Program-made: the position numbers and the translations under genes
Part shown: one piece after another, positions 12,325-23,900 of the stretch
Position numbering within the stretch: position 1 is the first letter of the stretch
How the letters are laid out: each line of letters begins with the position of its first letter
Notes under the pieces: generated by a model
The model's input: only the letters and a program-made list of their open reading frames with translations
Told to the model about the DNA's origin: nothing
The model's database searches: none
Origin: Sisyra terminalis
Taxonomy: Eukaryota > Arthropoda > Insecta > Neuroptera > Sisyridae
Reading direction: 5' to 3'
Assembly: GCA_958496175.1 (NCBI GenBank)
Contig: OY292276.1
Coordinates: 35,484,449-35,548,448, forward strand
DNA: 64,000 nt

Positions 12325-12417
12325 CTTCGTTGTACAAAAGCAACATTCGAACTCGCTGGGAAGCTCGTCAATGAGCTTATCAGTTTTCTTGTCGGCAGAT
12401 CGCTTGCTCGCGTCCTC
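12325..12417 (-). CDS. Shab: Shab coding exon (EFECCFCTTK tail motif)
   Basis: This 93-nt exon is phase 0 at both ends and encodes residues 682-712. It reads EDASKRSADKKTDKL and then IDELPSEFECCFCTTK. The cysteine cluster FECCFCTTK is a signature I recall from the Drosophila Shab C-terminus, which fixes the strand and frame. The acceptor is TTGTTGTGTAG|GAG and the donor AAG|GTAGAT. Both downstream partners (the exon ending at 5036 and the exon starting at 4275) accept phase 0, so the exon feeds two alternative tails, and its skipping would also keep the frame. An apparent longer ORF on the opposite strand here is a shadow. Confidence 0.9.
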
Positions 12418-15400
12418 CTACACAACAAACAGGCACACAATGCACATAAGGTTAGTATAGCTGAAAACTTGCCCATGCGAAAATCTGCTAACAACTTTCC
12501 AAAACAAATCAATTGATATCAATCAATTTTTATCGCACAGTGCAAATCAAGTTAAAATGAAGAGTTCACCTCAACATGTAGGTAACTAGAAAATGTAATT
12601 TAATTAACTTAAGTAGCTAGGTGAATAACCTTATTCAGCTTTATTTCAATTATGTACTAGAGTACTATCAAGAGAAATACGGTTCGCCTTTTATTTCTTT
12701 TTTATATTTATACTTATTGTTAATAGAAACTCAAAATTTGTTACAAACTTTATTGGAAGCTTCAGAATAAAATAATAATAACTATGTTTCTCAGCTAAAA
12801 ATAAACCAAAATCATATAAAAAATTTTCATCAAATTACCAAACAAATAGTTTATATGAAAGCACTGATCATAATACATCCGTCCCTCTTTCAACTGCGCT
12901 ATAAATACATTTTTGTGTTTTTTTTTTATTTTCTTAAAAATGTCTAGTAACAGTTATATATAAAAGAAGAAAAGTATTTTCACCAAACAAAAGATCATAA
13001 ATTTTGTTGTAAGGCTAACTATAATTTTTTTCGAAATATCCTAAAACAAATGGAATATTACCTATTTCAGGCCAAAGACCGTAAGGATTATTGTTGCTAA
13101 AATAACACTCATGCAACTCCCCATTAATGAAAGTGTCATATTAAAAACAAATCCAGATTTGTCAAATCAAATTCACTGAAACTAATTAGCGCTAAAGTTT
13201 CGATTAACAAAAATATGTAAAATCAAACTTGATTTTTTCGTTGACTTTCAGCAGTTACACCGAGGGTGAACAAACTTAATACTAGTATGATCGACAATAA
13301 TTTTTCTTATTTTCACGCTATCGATTTCGAAAATGGATTAAATTAACAATAAATATATAATTAAGGGATTACATGGGCTTAGTCAGAGAAAAAAAAAACT
13401 TATTTACAAAAAAAAATTTGCATAAAAAATGAAATATTTTTTTTAAACTTTTTTTTGTCTTAAATACATAATTAAACTTTCGCCTTTTTTCATATTGGTT
13501 TTAACTACCTCTTAATCCAACATTATGTAATAATCAATAATCAAACAAGTCAAATGTGTTTTTGATGCAAAAACAAATAGGTTCTTTTTAGCAAAAAGGT
13601 ATTTTTCCGATTATTTGAATTGTTGGTATAGAAAAGCAAAGGAAGATAGTGCAAGATCGCGACATATCAAGTAAAATTAGATGTCTAGTATCAAGGTTTC
13701 GGATATTGCTTTTGTGATGTTTTCATCTTATTTCGTATATGGTATGCACGAAAAGAAGTTATTCTTAAAACTACGATAGTACTTAACATAGTTTCAGGAT
13801 TAGACTTTGAAGTTCGATAAATAACGTTAAAATTTAAACGTTAATAGTAAACTTTAAAATGGAACATTTAAAGTTCAAGTCAACAATAGTCTAACAATGA
13901 ATTACAATGAAACTAGTTCTAGTCATTGTAAGAGATATTATTGTAATAATTTTTAGAATATTCTTTTTTGTGTAGAGGATGTTGTCAGAAAAATAGTAGT
14001 TACTACAAACAATGAAACTTTCAAGCTAGAGATATTAAGAGTATATGAGTTTGAGTATGAATATAATACTTGACCGATCACTAATCAGGCTTGAAATGTA
14101 CCTAAATTTAATATTCCAACGATTTAGTTTGAAAGTTTTTCATCATTCTTTTACTGTTTCTGTGCTTTGGGAGGTAAAAGGTATATTGAGGAGATAAACC
14201 TTAAATAAGGAAGTAAACGTAGAAAAATCTGAATGATCCAGTGAAAAGACTGACCAAAGAATGGTTAGTAAAAATTGCACAAAGAGATAGACGATGAACT
14301 CGATGACCTTTCGGATAATCTTCAGAAATAGATAAATCGTGGACTTCTAAAATCACAAATGAAGTAATGCTTTGGAAACCCTTGATTTAAGGCTTACAAT
14401 ATGTGAAAAAGAAGTCTTTGCTCAAGTCTTTATATTTAAATTTGAGCATTGATTAAAAAATGACTTCATTAATGTTAATTGATTCCTCCAGCTTTTCAAG
14501 TAAGTAAATTAATGGGTAAATCGGTTAAGCAAAAACAAATAAGGAGCAATAATTACTAATTTTGCTACTTTTTTAAGGCTTCTAAATAATCAGTTCCCTT
14601 TAAATATTGGTTTTAAAAAAATCAAGAGCGTCTTACAGAAGTAATAATATACATGTTTAATAAAGCGTTTTCTTTTTATTTTGATATAATATCGACGAAT
14701 TAATAAATTTGTTTTAGTTATTTTTGCAAAAAAATTTTTTTGCATTTTGTCAATTTTCAAAATAGAGTTCTTATGACCTTTTGAATGGTTAAAACTAAAA
14801 TTTAATAAATTTTTGTCTTTAATATCTATACTTTATATTTTCAGGAAGAAAATTTCTGAATACATTATTTGATTAATCTTAAATCCATCCACCCTCAAAC
14901 GCTACGACGAAGCATGTGAGGGTGTGAGGGATAAACCACGCTTTTTCAAGAAAAATCTTTTGTTGGAAATTTGATGTAAATTTTATATTGTTTTTATGTG
15001 GGAATGTCTCTTCGGTTCAAAAAGTAGAATGTTATTAATAAATTTTTTCACTAACGAACAAATTAAGAGGAAGCTAGATTTTTTAGAGCTTTATTACATA
15101 TTTTTAAGTAGAAAATTATACAAATTTATTTAAATTTTTTGATGTAAAACGGAAATAATGTAACTTAAATTGGCTAAGAAACCCCCATTACTCTCTTGTT
15201 TTTATTACAATTTGTATTTTTTTCGTTAGTATAGTATTAAAGTCACATTACATGTTTTGGTGATTTAAAATAAATTTTACGATGCATAAATATACAGCTT
15301 TTATTTCAAACTCAGCGATGTGAAATATTAGAAGGCAAGTCAAATATAATTATTACATTTTACTGCAAATACTTATGTTTTAATGAGATCATTTATGTGA

Positions 15401-15446
15401 AATTAATTTTTCTAATTTGATAAGAAAATTTTGTGATCAAACTCAC
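12418..15446 (-). other. 3.0-kb Shab intron, no recognised element
   Basis: AT-rich. The only compositionally odd patch is at about 14886-14935: CACCCTCA and TGAGGGTG form an 8-bp inverted repeat around AACGCTACGACGAAGCATG. Function unknown. Confidence 0.6.
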
Positions 15447-15784
15447 CTCGGGCGAGACATTACACTTTGATTGGTCCATTAGAGGGTCGTCAACGTTGAT
15501 ACTCTGATTGACAAATTCGTCATCCATGGGTTGTAAATCGAGAAGCATAAGACGTTCTGGTGGTGTGTTGGGTGGCAGTAGGGCGGCGGCTGATGGTGGA
15601 TGACCTTCGGGCGGCGGATATGGGGGTGGAATGTAAGGTGTTTGTTGCGATGAATTGCTGCGGCGGTGTCTTGTTTGAAAATGATCGTAATTTCGGACGC
15701 ATCCGACGTTTGATTGTGCTGGATTGCGACCACTGGCTGATTCGCCTTCAGTGCTGTTTCCGTCTGTTTGTGACATGTTGTGGC
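15447..15784 (-). CDS. Shab: Shab coding exon (proximal tail, [16 protein letters not shown])
   Basis: The exon has 338 nt, enters in phase 1 and leaves in phase 0 (GAG|GTGAGT), and encodes residues 570-681. It opens [20 protein letters not shown], a stretch I recall almost unchanged in Drosophila Shab right after VDTG, then NYDHF. A proline-rich run follows ([26 protein letters not shown]). The acidic end is LQPMDDEF...VDDPLMD, then CNVSPE. The acceptor GATTCAG|GC has only a modest pyrimidine tract, but the join VDT-G-HNMSQ is exact. The Drosophila optional insert between VDTG and GHN was searched for by eye in the 24-kb intron and not found. The region is cytoplasmic and probably disordered. 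Confidence 0.92.
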
Positions 15785-16314
15785 CTGAATCAGTTCCGAA
15801 AATCATCAGATTTCCTCATTAAAACAGTGTGATTTTGAGTTAATGAAGATAGGAATAATAGCGGCAAAGCTACACTCACTTCTTGTGCCAATATTGATTA
15901 AAATTTTGTACTATTGTTTTACTTAAGAACATTATTGACTATTTGCTCAGGCAACTGTACAATGGACTACCTCCTTCGCATAGAACGGTAGAATGTTAAC
16001 TTTGACATGTTTGTGACGTTCCAATTATAACTCAAAGTTCAAATTAAATGCTACTGCACACAATTTAAATCAAAACACAAGGAACCTGATAGATTAAAAA
16101 TGAAACAAACTTATAGTAAACGAAGCTAATCACTGAACTATTAAACTGCAATAACAGGAAAACCCTTTTAAACTTTTTCATAAATCAATCTTTGCTTTGA
16201 AATCATCTTGAGATAAAAATAATTGAAAACTGAAATCTTTGATTTCTCGTTTTGTCCTGAACTTTGTAATAAATATAATAACGATCATATGAGACAGAAA
16301 TTGAGAGATTAGAA

Positions 16315-16530
16315 CAGTGGTTCCTAACCTGGGTTTGATCAAACCCTCAGGGTTCAATGGGTTAGTTTCGCGGATTCGGTGGAGATCAAGATACACCACC
16401 GTTTCATAAACCTCTAAACCTAAGTTTGGAATTTGAGAAAACCTTATTTTATTTTTCCAACTAAGAAAGGTTCGGTGAATGTGCATATGAAACTGGTCGG
16501 AGTCACCTTCAACATGGTTAAGAATCCCTG
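16315..16530. mobile_element. hAT-type miniature transposon with 8-bp target duplication
   Basis: It is flanked by the 8-bp direct repeat GATTAGAA (16307-16314 and 16531-16538). The ends form terminal inverted repeats: CAGTGGTTCCTAACCTGGG on the left and, reversed, CAGGGATTCTTAACCATG on the right. Both the CAG...CTG termini and the 8-bp duplication fit the hAT superfamily. The element is 216 bp long with no transposase, so it is non-autonomous. Confidence 0.8.
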
Positions 16531-17832
16531 GATTAGAATAATTAAATTGAGAGGAGGAATCCTTATTTTTAATGATCTTAAATCAAGTATCTTGCAGTTC
16601 TTCTTATTTATTTACCTAGAAGTTTTTATTATTATGAGAATAATAAAAAATATAAAGAAATAAAATCAGAAATTACTAAAGAGAACGGTTAATTATTCTA
16701 TAGTATAAAGAAATTTGGAGATCTTTTCTGAAAAACTTTAAAACTTTAAAACTATCTAACTCAGATATTAATTAAAATATGATGCAAAGGAATTTCCTAA
16801 AATTTATTTAATGAAACTTATATGCGTAGTGATTTTTTTAAAGAATCTTAATGAAAACAGATTCAAAACGATCTTGAGACTTTGTGGCTTCAGAGAGAAA
16901 AAACAATATTTTTTCTTATTTTTTAAGAAAATGGAACAAAAATCTCCAAGATAAAAACTGCAAAAATTTTAATTCATATTAAAATAATTCTTGACTAAAT
17001 TTGTATCAAAATGATTTTGAGACTTTTGTTCTCTGAAATATTGAACTCTTTTCTTTCACGATTTGCCGTTATTTTCTGTAACTTAATAATAATTTTATGG
17101 GTCTCTTTTTTATCTTTATTCATCTTACATGATGGCAGAAATAAATGCAATTTTTTAGTAAGCTTTATTCCACTATGGCAGTATTTTCTATCCTTTTAAG
17201 TGAACTGCACATAAAAATAGATCTTCGTTCCCATTAAAAAATGTCTTTGCTTTTTCTTTAGATTACATTTTTTTTTTGCGAAATTAATCATCAAAAATTT
17301 CAAAATTTATATTGTTAGGCTTCCTCCGCACCCCAAGAATACCTTTAAGATTATTTACGGTAAAGAAACATTGCTTATAAATGAAAGATCTAACGATAAA
17401 TTCAAATTAAACGATAATAGGGAAACCATTTCTGAACCTAACCTAAGCTATAAGATGAAACAAAAAAATATTTAATTTACGAATCGACAAAACGAACAAT
17501 ATTTTCGCCTTACAAACTCGAATCCTTATTAAGCGAAATAAATTCAGTGACTAAGATTGCTATTTCTAAATTTAAAAATACTTTTAAAATCAAAATTAAT
17601 TATCAAAATATTTAATAAGCGTTTTTAGTGATTTTTCAATGATAGGATACAAGTACAATTGTGGCGCCTTTATATTGTTTATACTACTCAGTACTGTATA
17701 CGCTATTGCTTGCTAGAAATGTATAATCCATTGTTACTTCCATGAGGGAATCCTAAATGATAATGCACAGTTCATTTCATATAACAATTCTTCGAAAAAA
17801 AAACTACACTTTTAAATAAAAGTATAACTTCG

Positions 17833-18063
17833 CAGCAACGTAGCGTGGTAGGAGCCGAGGGGGCCATGACCCCGGACGGCATATTGACATTGATATTTCC
17901 ATAAACAATTACGCTTTGAGAAAAACACAAAGAATACAATATTTAAGTAATTAATGAATATAAAGAATTTTGGGCTTTTACCAATTTTTTTGACTAATGA
18001 TGAAAATAGGGGGGTGGTGAATTTACGGTGCTTCGGGCAATAAAATCGCAAACTACACCACTG
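17833..18063. mobile_element. hAT-type miniature transposon, CAG.GGYGTAG ends
   Basis: It is flanked by TAACTTCG direct repeats (17825-17832 and 18064-18071). The ends are CAGCAACGTAGCGTGG and, reversed, CAGTGGTGTAGTTTGCG, decayed versions of CAGTGGCGTAGC. GC-rich blocks near both ends contrast with the AT-rich surroundings. A second, more decayed relative lies at about 52480-52713. No coding capacity. Confidence 0.75.
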
Positions 18064-19603
18064 TAACTTCGTACGTGCGTCCATAGGTACCCACACATAT
18101 TTTTTTTCTTTTTACATTTTCAACAGATATATTAGTTACCATACATAAGATGATAAGAAAACGTTCAATTTTATTCATACTAAGCGAATGAGTAAAATAT
18201 ATAGTACATATATTAGCTATTATAAAAATAATTTAGAAAAGAGAATTTTCAATCTAAATTTTCTAAACGATAATAGATAGTAAAAATATTTTACAATAAA
18301 ATTTCATTTAAATTAAATAACTTATTTAAATCGTGCTAAATCGAAAGAAATTGTATACAAACGGAATATTTTTTTTTCGAGACCGTGTTACATCAGAACC
18401 GTGTAAAAAAAGATAGTGTAAAACAGAATTTGCCGTAAAATAAATAATTTAAGGCTTTTTTGATAAAGTTAATTCTACTTTATGGATAAAACACACTTTC
18501 CGGTTATATGGTTTTTTTAAGCTAATTGAAGGATAACTATCGGCCCCCCTATAGTTACATATCAATGGTTCTATTTTTGCTGAAGGAATCAGCTTGCTTC
18601 GATAAAACCTCAATTAAATTATAAATTTTATGGAAAAAAAATTCTACTGCTATTACTATAATAATATGTTTTACGAGCATTATACTTCTTTTATTTGTAG
18701 AATTTGAGTTTTGTAGCTTAAAAAAATAGTTTTCACAAAAAAATGATTTAAATTGGCTTCACTAATTATGCTCAGTATACCTTTTAGTAAATCTAGAATG
18801 TTTAACAAAAAGGCGTTTTTTAATTAGAAAGTTAACAGCTTATTAATGGAATATTGACCGATTGCAATAATGAAAGTTTATTAAATATGAACCTATACAT
18901 TTAAATCAGCTATTGCTCTATGACACAAATAGTTAGCAATGGCTACTTAAACTCAACATTAGGCTTTAATATACTAAATTAGTTATTAAAACTAGTTCAT
19001 GAAAATGGTGTGCCGATATAAGAAAAGAAATTTATTCAAGCTTTGGTATAAGACGCTGCTATGGTTTTGAAGACTAGTTTAAAAGTATTAGAAAACGAAG
19101 CAAGACAGTGATTGTCTTTTTATTTTAAAAAAAAAATACTTCGTATTAAATTTTAATTTCATCCATATTTTTTTTTCTGATTCATGGTTTTAAATGGAAG
19201 ATTTTAATTGGGGGATATATTAACTATTTTAAGTAAACCAATGTACAAAATTCCAAACGTGTTTGTTAATTTACATATGTGTAAAGATACAGAAAAATCT
19301 AAATTTATAGCTTAAATTTTATTGCTTTTAATCCAGAAAATCGCTATAAATCCTTTCTTCAGATTCAAGTTAATTTAAAATTTAATTCAATGAAATGAAT
19401 AATTTTTATTACACCTATCAGGTTACTAAAAAGAGAATAAAAGCATTATAATAGATACAAAAAGCGACATAAAATGAAAAAGAAAACGTAAACTTAGCAT
19501 TGAAATTTAGCAAGACTGTTAATAATTAAATTAAGAAAATAATAGGAAAATATTAAAAAATTGCTAGGCTCGCCACGAAACAAAAACACATACACATTGT
19601 GTG

Positions 19604-19609
19604 TTTATT
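19604..19609 (-). promoter_or_regulatory. AATAAA polyadenylation signal of the short Shab isoform
   Basis: AATAAA (minus strand) lies 129 nt after the stop of the alternative terminal exon. The next bases (19603 down to about 19581) are GU-rich, including TGTGTATGTGTTTTTGTTT, the usual downstream element of a cleavage site. Its position and context fit an intronic polyadenylation site. Confidence 0.6.
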
Positions 19610-19738
19610 CTTGTCCAATCATTTTCCGGCGCTTGGGGGGACATGGGCATGCGCAACAGTGAGGATCAAACTGTAATTGTGTTCCGGCTGATTGTTGGAA
19701 AAACAGCGCATGCGCAACAATTACGTTTGCTTTAATTG

Positions 19739-19824
19739 TTACGAGTACTGTTGGTGTTGTTGGTGGTGGTGAGGGGTGGAAGTGGAGGTCAGATCTTCGC
19801 CACCCAGTAAAACACATTTGTCAC
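19739..19824 (-). CDS. Shab: Shab alternative terminal exon (short C-tail isoform)
   Basis: A near-ideal acceptor (TTTCTCTCTCCAG|GT) opens a phase-1 exon that joins exon 3 in frame. It gives ...VIVDTG-DKCVLLGGEDLTSTSTP, ends with the His/Gln-rich HHHQQHQQYS, and stops at TAA (19741-19739). The mRNA would encode about 596 residues, a channel with almost no distal tail. The AATAAA and GU-rich element just downstream support a real 3' end. I do not recall this tail from Drosophila Shab, so the assignment rests on splice site, phase, coding-like composition and polyadenylation signals. It could instead be a cassette exon or a cryptic site. Confidence 0.68.
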
Positions 19825-20703
19825 CTGGAGAGAGAAACATATAGAAAGAACAAAGAATGCTACATAATTTCGGAACAAGCACGAAAATAACGAAACAGTG
19901 CAAGAGGCTTTTGAACACAATTGGCGGAAACAGGAAATAATTGCTAGTCTAAACTAAAAAGGAAGTGGTTGTAGATTGTTGATGTATATACGATCGATGG
20001 ATCATCAGCAAAGTACAACAGGAATAGCAAGAAATTTAATTGAGTACAGACGGGATTTGTCTCTTTTCGTTCCACGTGGCGAGAAAATTTTTCAAATTCG
20101 CACACTTTTCTCTTTCTCTCTTTTGCGTGTGGGCTTCGAGATCTTTAAAGCATTTTTGTTTTTTTTTTCTTGTTTCTCTCTCCGTCCAACACAATAACAT
20201 GCACTAGCACTGGCGACACAACTAGATAAAGCTTGCTCAAGCCAAACGTTCTACTCCACAAACTATAACTCTTTTTTTTATTGCTTCAATAAGTTGTAAA
20301 TATAGTCTAAGGACATGTTCTTATAACAAAAAAAATATTTGTCTAAAATATCATACCGCTGTTAACTTACCACCAAACTAATGACGTATGAAAACTGTAT
20401 CTAGCAATATTACATTTGGGAAACTTATGTTAAATTCAATTTTGGAATTATTAAAAGAACAATACGGATATAAATCGTAAATAAAAAGCAATAATGAAAG
20501 GTGTTAGCATTCTATTGTAATAGAAAAACGTGCCATTGGTACGATTCAAAGGCATTAAAGCTGTTTCCCTGAAAGCTCGTTAAAAATGTTCAAAGCAAAG
20601 CTTTTGTGGTTACATTTTTTTTTGTTTTTCGAGAAAAAAATATAAGCATTTTTGAAAAACAGACAAATTTTCCAAGTTTTAAATACAAAAATGACAACTC
20701 TTT

Positions 20704-20970
20704 TGCGTAAAAATATTTGCCGTGAAAAATTGTCGATTATGTTTGAAAAAATCAATGCGGTACGAAGGAAGTAAGCCTCTGGTACGTGATTGCGGCATGA
20801 AATGAGTTGAAGATTTTTTTGTCGACAAGGATGAATCCCTTCCGAGCAATTACCTTTTGGATTTAAATTACAAAGTCTATACATATACGCCAGTAAAATT
20901 AACTATCAGTACTTTCGGCGCAGGTGAGTCAAATCAATGTGCTTTAAGCATTGCAAGCTTGAACCTTTGT
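20704..20970 (+). pseudogene. Decayed coding fragment of unknown family
   Basis: Plus-strand frame of 89 codons interrupted once by TGA at 20803-20805. It reads VKNCRLCLKKSMRYEGSKPL...CGMK, stop, then VEDFFVDKDESLPSNYLLDL and NYKVYTYTPVKLTISTFGAG. The amino-acid mix (D, E, P, S, G) is unlike random translation of this AT-rich DNA. No start or family was recognised. NCRLC is a CxxC pair. It may be a relic of a retrogene or of a transposon ORF. A minus-strand ORF over the same bases is judged a shadow. Confidence 0.35.
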
Positions 20971-23900
20971 TGAATTGAAAATAATTTCCTACTTTCTTAA
21001 ACTAACGATATTTCGGTGGTAGTATTCATATATTTGAAAATTTAATGCTTATTTAACGGATAGCATGTTTCTGGAATATTATGAAACGAGTTTCGTATCG
21101 CTACAGTAAGCTCAACGAGATTTCGGACACAGTCGGGAAAATTTAGAGTAAGTCTAACTTAGAATGCAATAAGCCCAGCACAAATAGTAAATTATGCATC
21201 TTATATAATACGTGCAAGAGGTTAGTAATGAAACCAGGGTTGAGATAGGGTTTTCGGGTTATATCTTACGTTTGAATATAAAGATTGAACACAAAATTTA
21301 AAAATTGTATTTTCTTTTGATAAGTATGTTTCTTACAAAAGTACGGGTTATATTTTTTTATTTACATATGCAAGTTGAACCATTTTAAAAAATGCAAAAA
21401 CTTTTGCATAAAACATAAAAATCGTTTCGGATAAACAAGACTAATAGCCATTGTAGTATGTAACTAAGTCTTTTTTTCAAATTGTTTACATCCGATTTGT
21501 TTCTAATTTATTCTGCATTTTATTAATTTGAATAAACGCCTAAGAATTATAAATTACAGAAATAAGTTTAAACCAATATTAAAATTTTGTTCATTTGTTC
21601 ATTTTTCTGCTGTGCAAAATAAAAGAGGAATGCCACTTACGTATATATAATTGTCTTACAAAATCTATATAACTGAAAAGTTCAACATGAACTTACGTTA
21701 TATGCGTTAGTAAATATAAAAGGTTAAAAAAATAAGTAAAAATAAAATGTTAGTATTGAAAATAGAAAAGAAAGTTAATTTTCTAAATCACAAATTAGAA
21801 AAAATAAGCTTTGGTTCATGAAAAATTATACCAAAGTTATGCTAGTAATAAGGAATCAAGCCTAGAAATGTATCATGTCTAAGCGTAATATTTATATATT
21901 AAAATAATTATGAAAATAATTATGCAATGAACGAATGCATCTTTCAGAACAGGTAATTGTAGTTTCTTTTTGTTATTTAAAGATCTCATTTTGGCCATAT
22001 ATATTTTTATGATTAAAAGTTTTAATTTTTGTTTTGATTGATTGGTATTTTTGATATTTTTCCTTTTTCGGATTATTATGATCAAAAATTTTATTGTGAT
22101 TTCAATTCCTTTTTAATCTTCTTTTTAGCAAACAACTAGGTAAAGGATTTTTATAATGATTTGCCAAGAACTCATTTTTGTATTTTTTTAAAGTGGTTTG
22201 TAGTAAATTACGAGTATATCATAATGCCATACTTTTTTTTCTATACTTTCAAACCCACAATATTTTCTGCTTATTAAAAATATTATTTGATAATTTGTTT
22301 TATATCACAATTTCATTAAGTCCACTTTTACTCACATTTTCATTAGCGTAAGCCCAAAAAAAATTACTTGTTTTTTAACCTGTTATAAACTAGTAGAACT
22401 AGGTCTATTTGATTTTAATTTTTATAGCTGAAAATATTGTTACCAGGTTTTTAAAAATTTCAATTAAAAAAGAAATAAATATTGCCACGTAAATTGGAGA
22501 ATAATTCATTTCTCTTAAACATTATTTTACTATAGGCAAATGTTCTTTACCATTTAACAGAAGTAGGATTTTGTTGATGATTACTTTTTAATTTTTATTT
22601 GGCAACATATATTAATAAAATTAACTAATTACAATAAATTTACTCAACAAGTAGTTTCAGTAAATTCCTCCCCCCTCCGGGTGTAACTAGATTTATGTTG
22701 CAGTATAAAATTTTCAAGATCATTAACACTTTTTGAGAAACCAGCGACAATAAACGTTAATTATTCGCGCAAATCGCTATCTTACAATCAACAGAAAAAA
22801 GTCATGCCCGAATACTGCTTGGGAAAAACTGTCAAGTTGTTACTTTTCGAAAGATTCTTGTTTCTTCGGAAACCTTTCAATTAGCTACTCTTTCTCAAAT
22901 TAATTAATAAACAAAGTTAGTTTATAAGTTTGTTAGTTTTATATAAAGCAGCTTTTCAATCTGGTTTAAAATAAAAATTAATTAATTTAGTAGTTTATAT
23001 TCATTGCTGCATATATTATCTTTATAAATAAGATGAAGTAGAAATAAAATATACATATATCATAGCTTCTCGTTTGTAGTATGGAAGGACTACTCGTATT
23101 TTTGTAGGAATTTTACTTTTGTTGTTAGTTACTTACAGTATCGAAAGTTGTCGACGCTTTTTTAAAGTATTAAATTTAAGATTTTGATTACTCAACCTAG
23201 CATTTTATTTTGTTTTAATTAATTTTAAAAGTAAATAGATTAAGCCTGCAATCGTGGACCCTATTTTACCATTGCTACAAAATTTTGTTGCATAAGTCGA
23301 TATTACCCCTTCACTCTAATTTTGAAGTGATGAGTGAGATGATCAACCCCGAATCTAACTGAATTGTTATAGTTTGAGCAATGATTTGCGAAAATTTTAA
23401 TACGTTTTTACATTAGAATATTAGATAAATTTCCTTATAACCCCCAAAACTATACGATTCCCCATTTGAAGTAATTTACCTCCGTTCCCCAACAGTTGAG
23501 CCCAACGCCCAGAGAATAAATCTCAATATCAGTAGAGAAAATATTCGTAGTTTAAAACCTCCCACCCCCCGATAAAGTATCATAATAATGATATTTATGA
23601 ATAAATATTAAAGTTATTTGTTAACAATTGGGTATCTTTTATATTTAGTAGTATTTTATTTAGGGATTTTAAATATCCGCCTGTGTAAAAAGTAGTTCAC
23701 GAAATTCTCACCAGGATTTTGTTGTACTTGAATTAAACTAGGGTCTTGATCTTCGTCCTGAATAATCTTAATCTTATAGAAGATAGGCAAGGTAAGGAAG
23801 AAGATATGAACGAAAATGGGACTTCCGCGATTTTCGTAAACTCTTAGCGAAAATTTTGCGAACTTTTTTGCATATAATAAATATAACGAAATAGTTTGTG

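Noticed and set aside
12271..12516. 81-codon plus-strand ORF
   Set aside because: Antisense shadow of the Shab EFECCFCTTK exon on the minus strand.
15560..15832. 90-codon plus-strand ORF
   Set aside because: Antisense shadow of the Shab proline-rich tail exon.
17812..18096. 94-codon minus-strand ORF
   Set aside because: Covers the hAT miniature element; accidental.
19605..19817. 70-codon minus-strand ORF starting MCFTGWRRSD
   Set aside because: Wrong frame of the alternative terminal exon. The frame set by splicing from exon 3 ends at TAA 19741-19739.
23700..23765. Exon-like minus-strand patch TTCAG|GACGAAGATCAAGACC...AATCCTG|GTGAGA
   Set aside because: 46 nt (not symmetric). In the phase required after exon 3 it hits TAG after six codons, and its end phase does not fit the next exon. 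At most a poison exon; no support.
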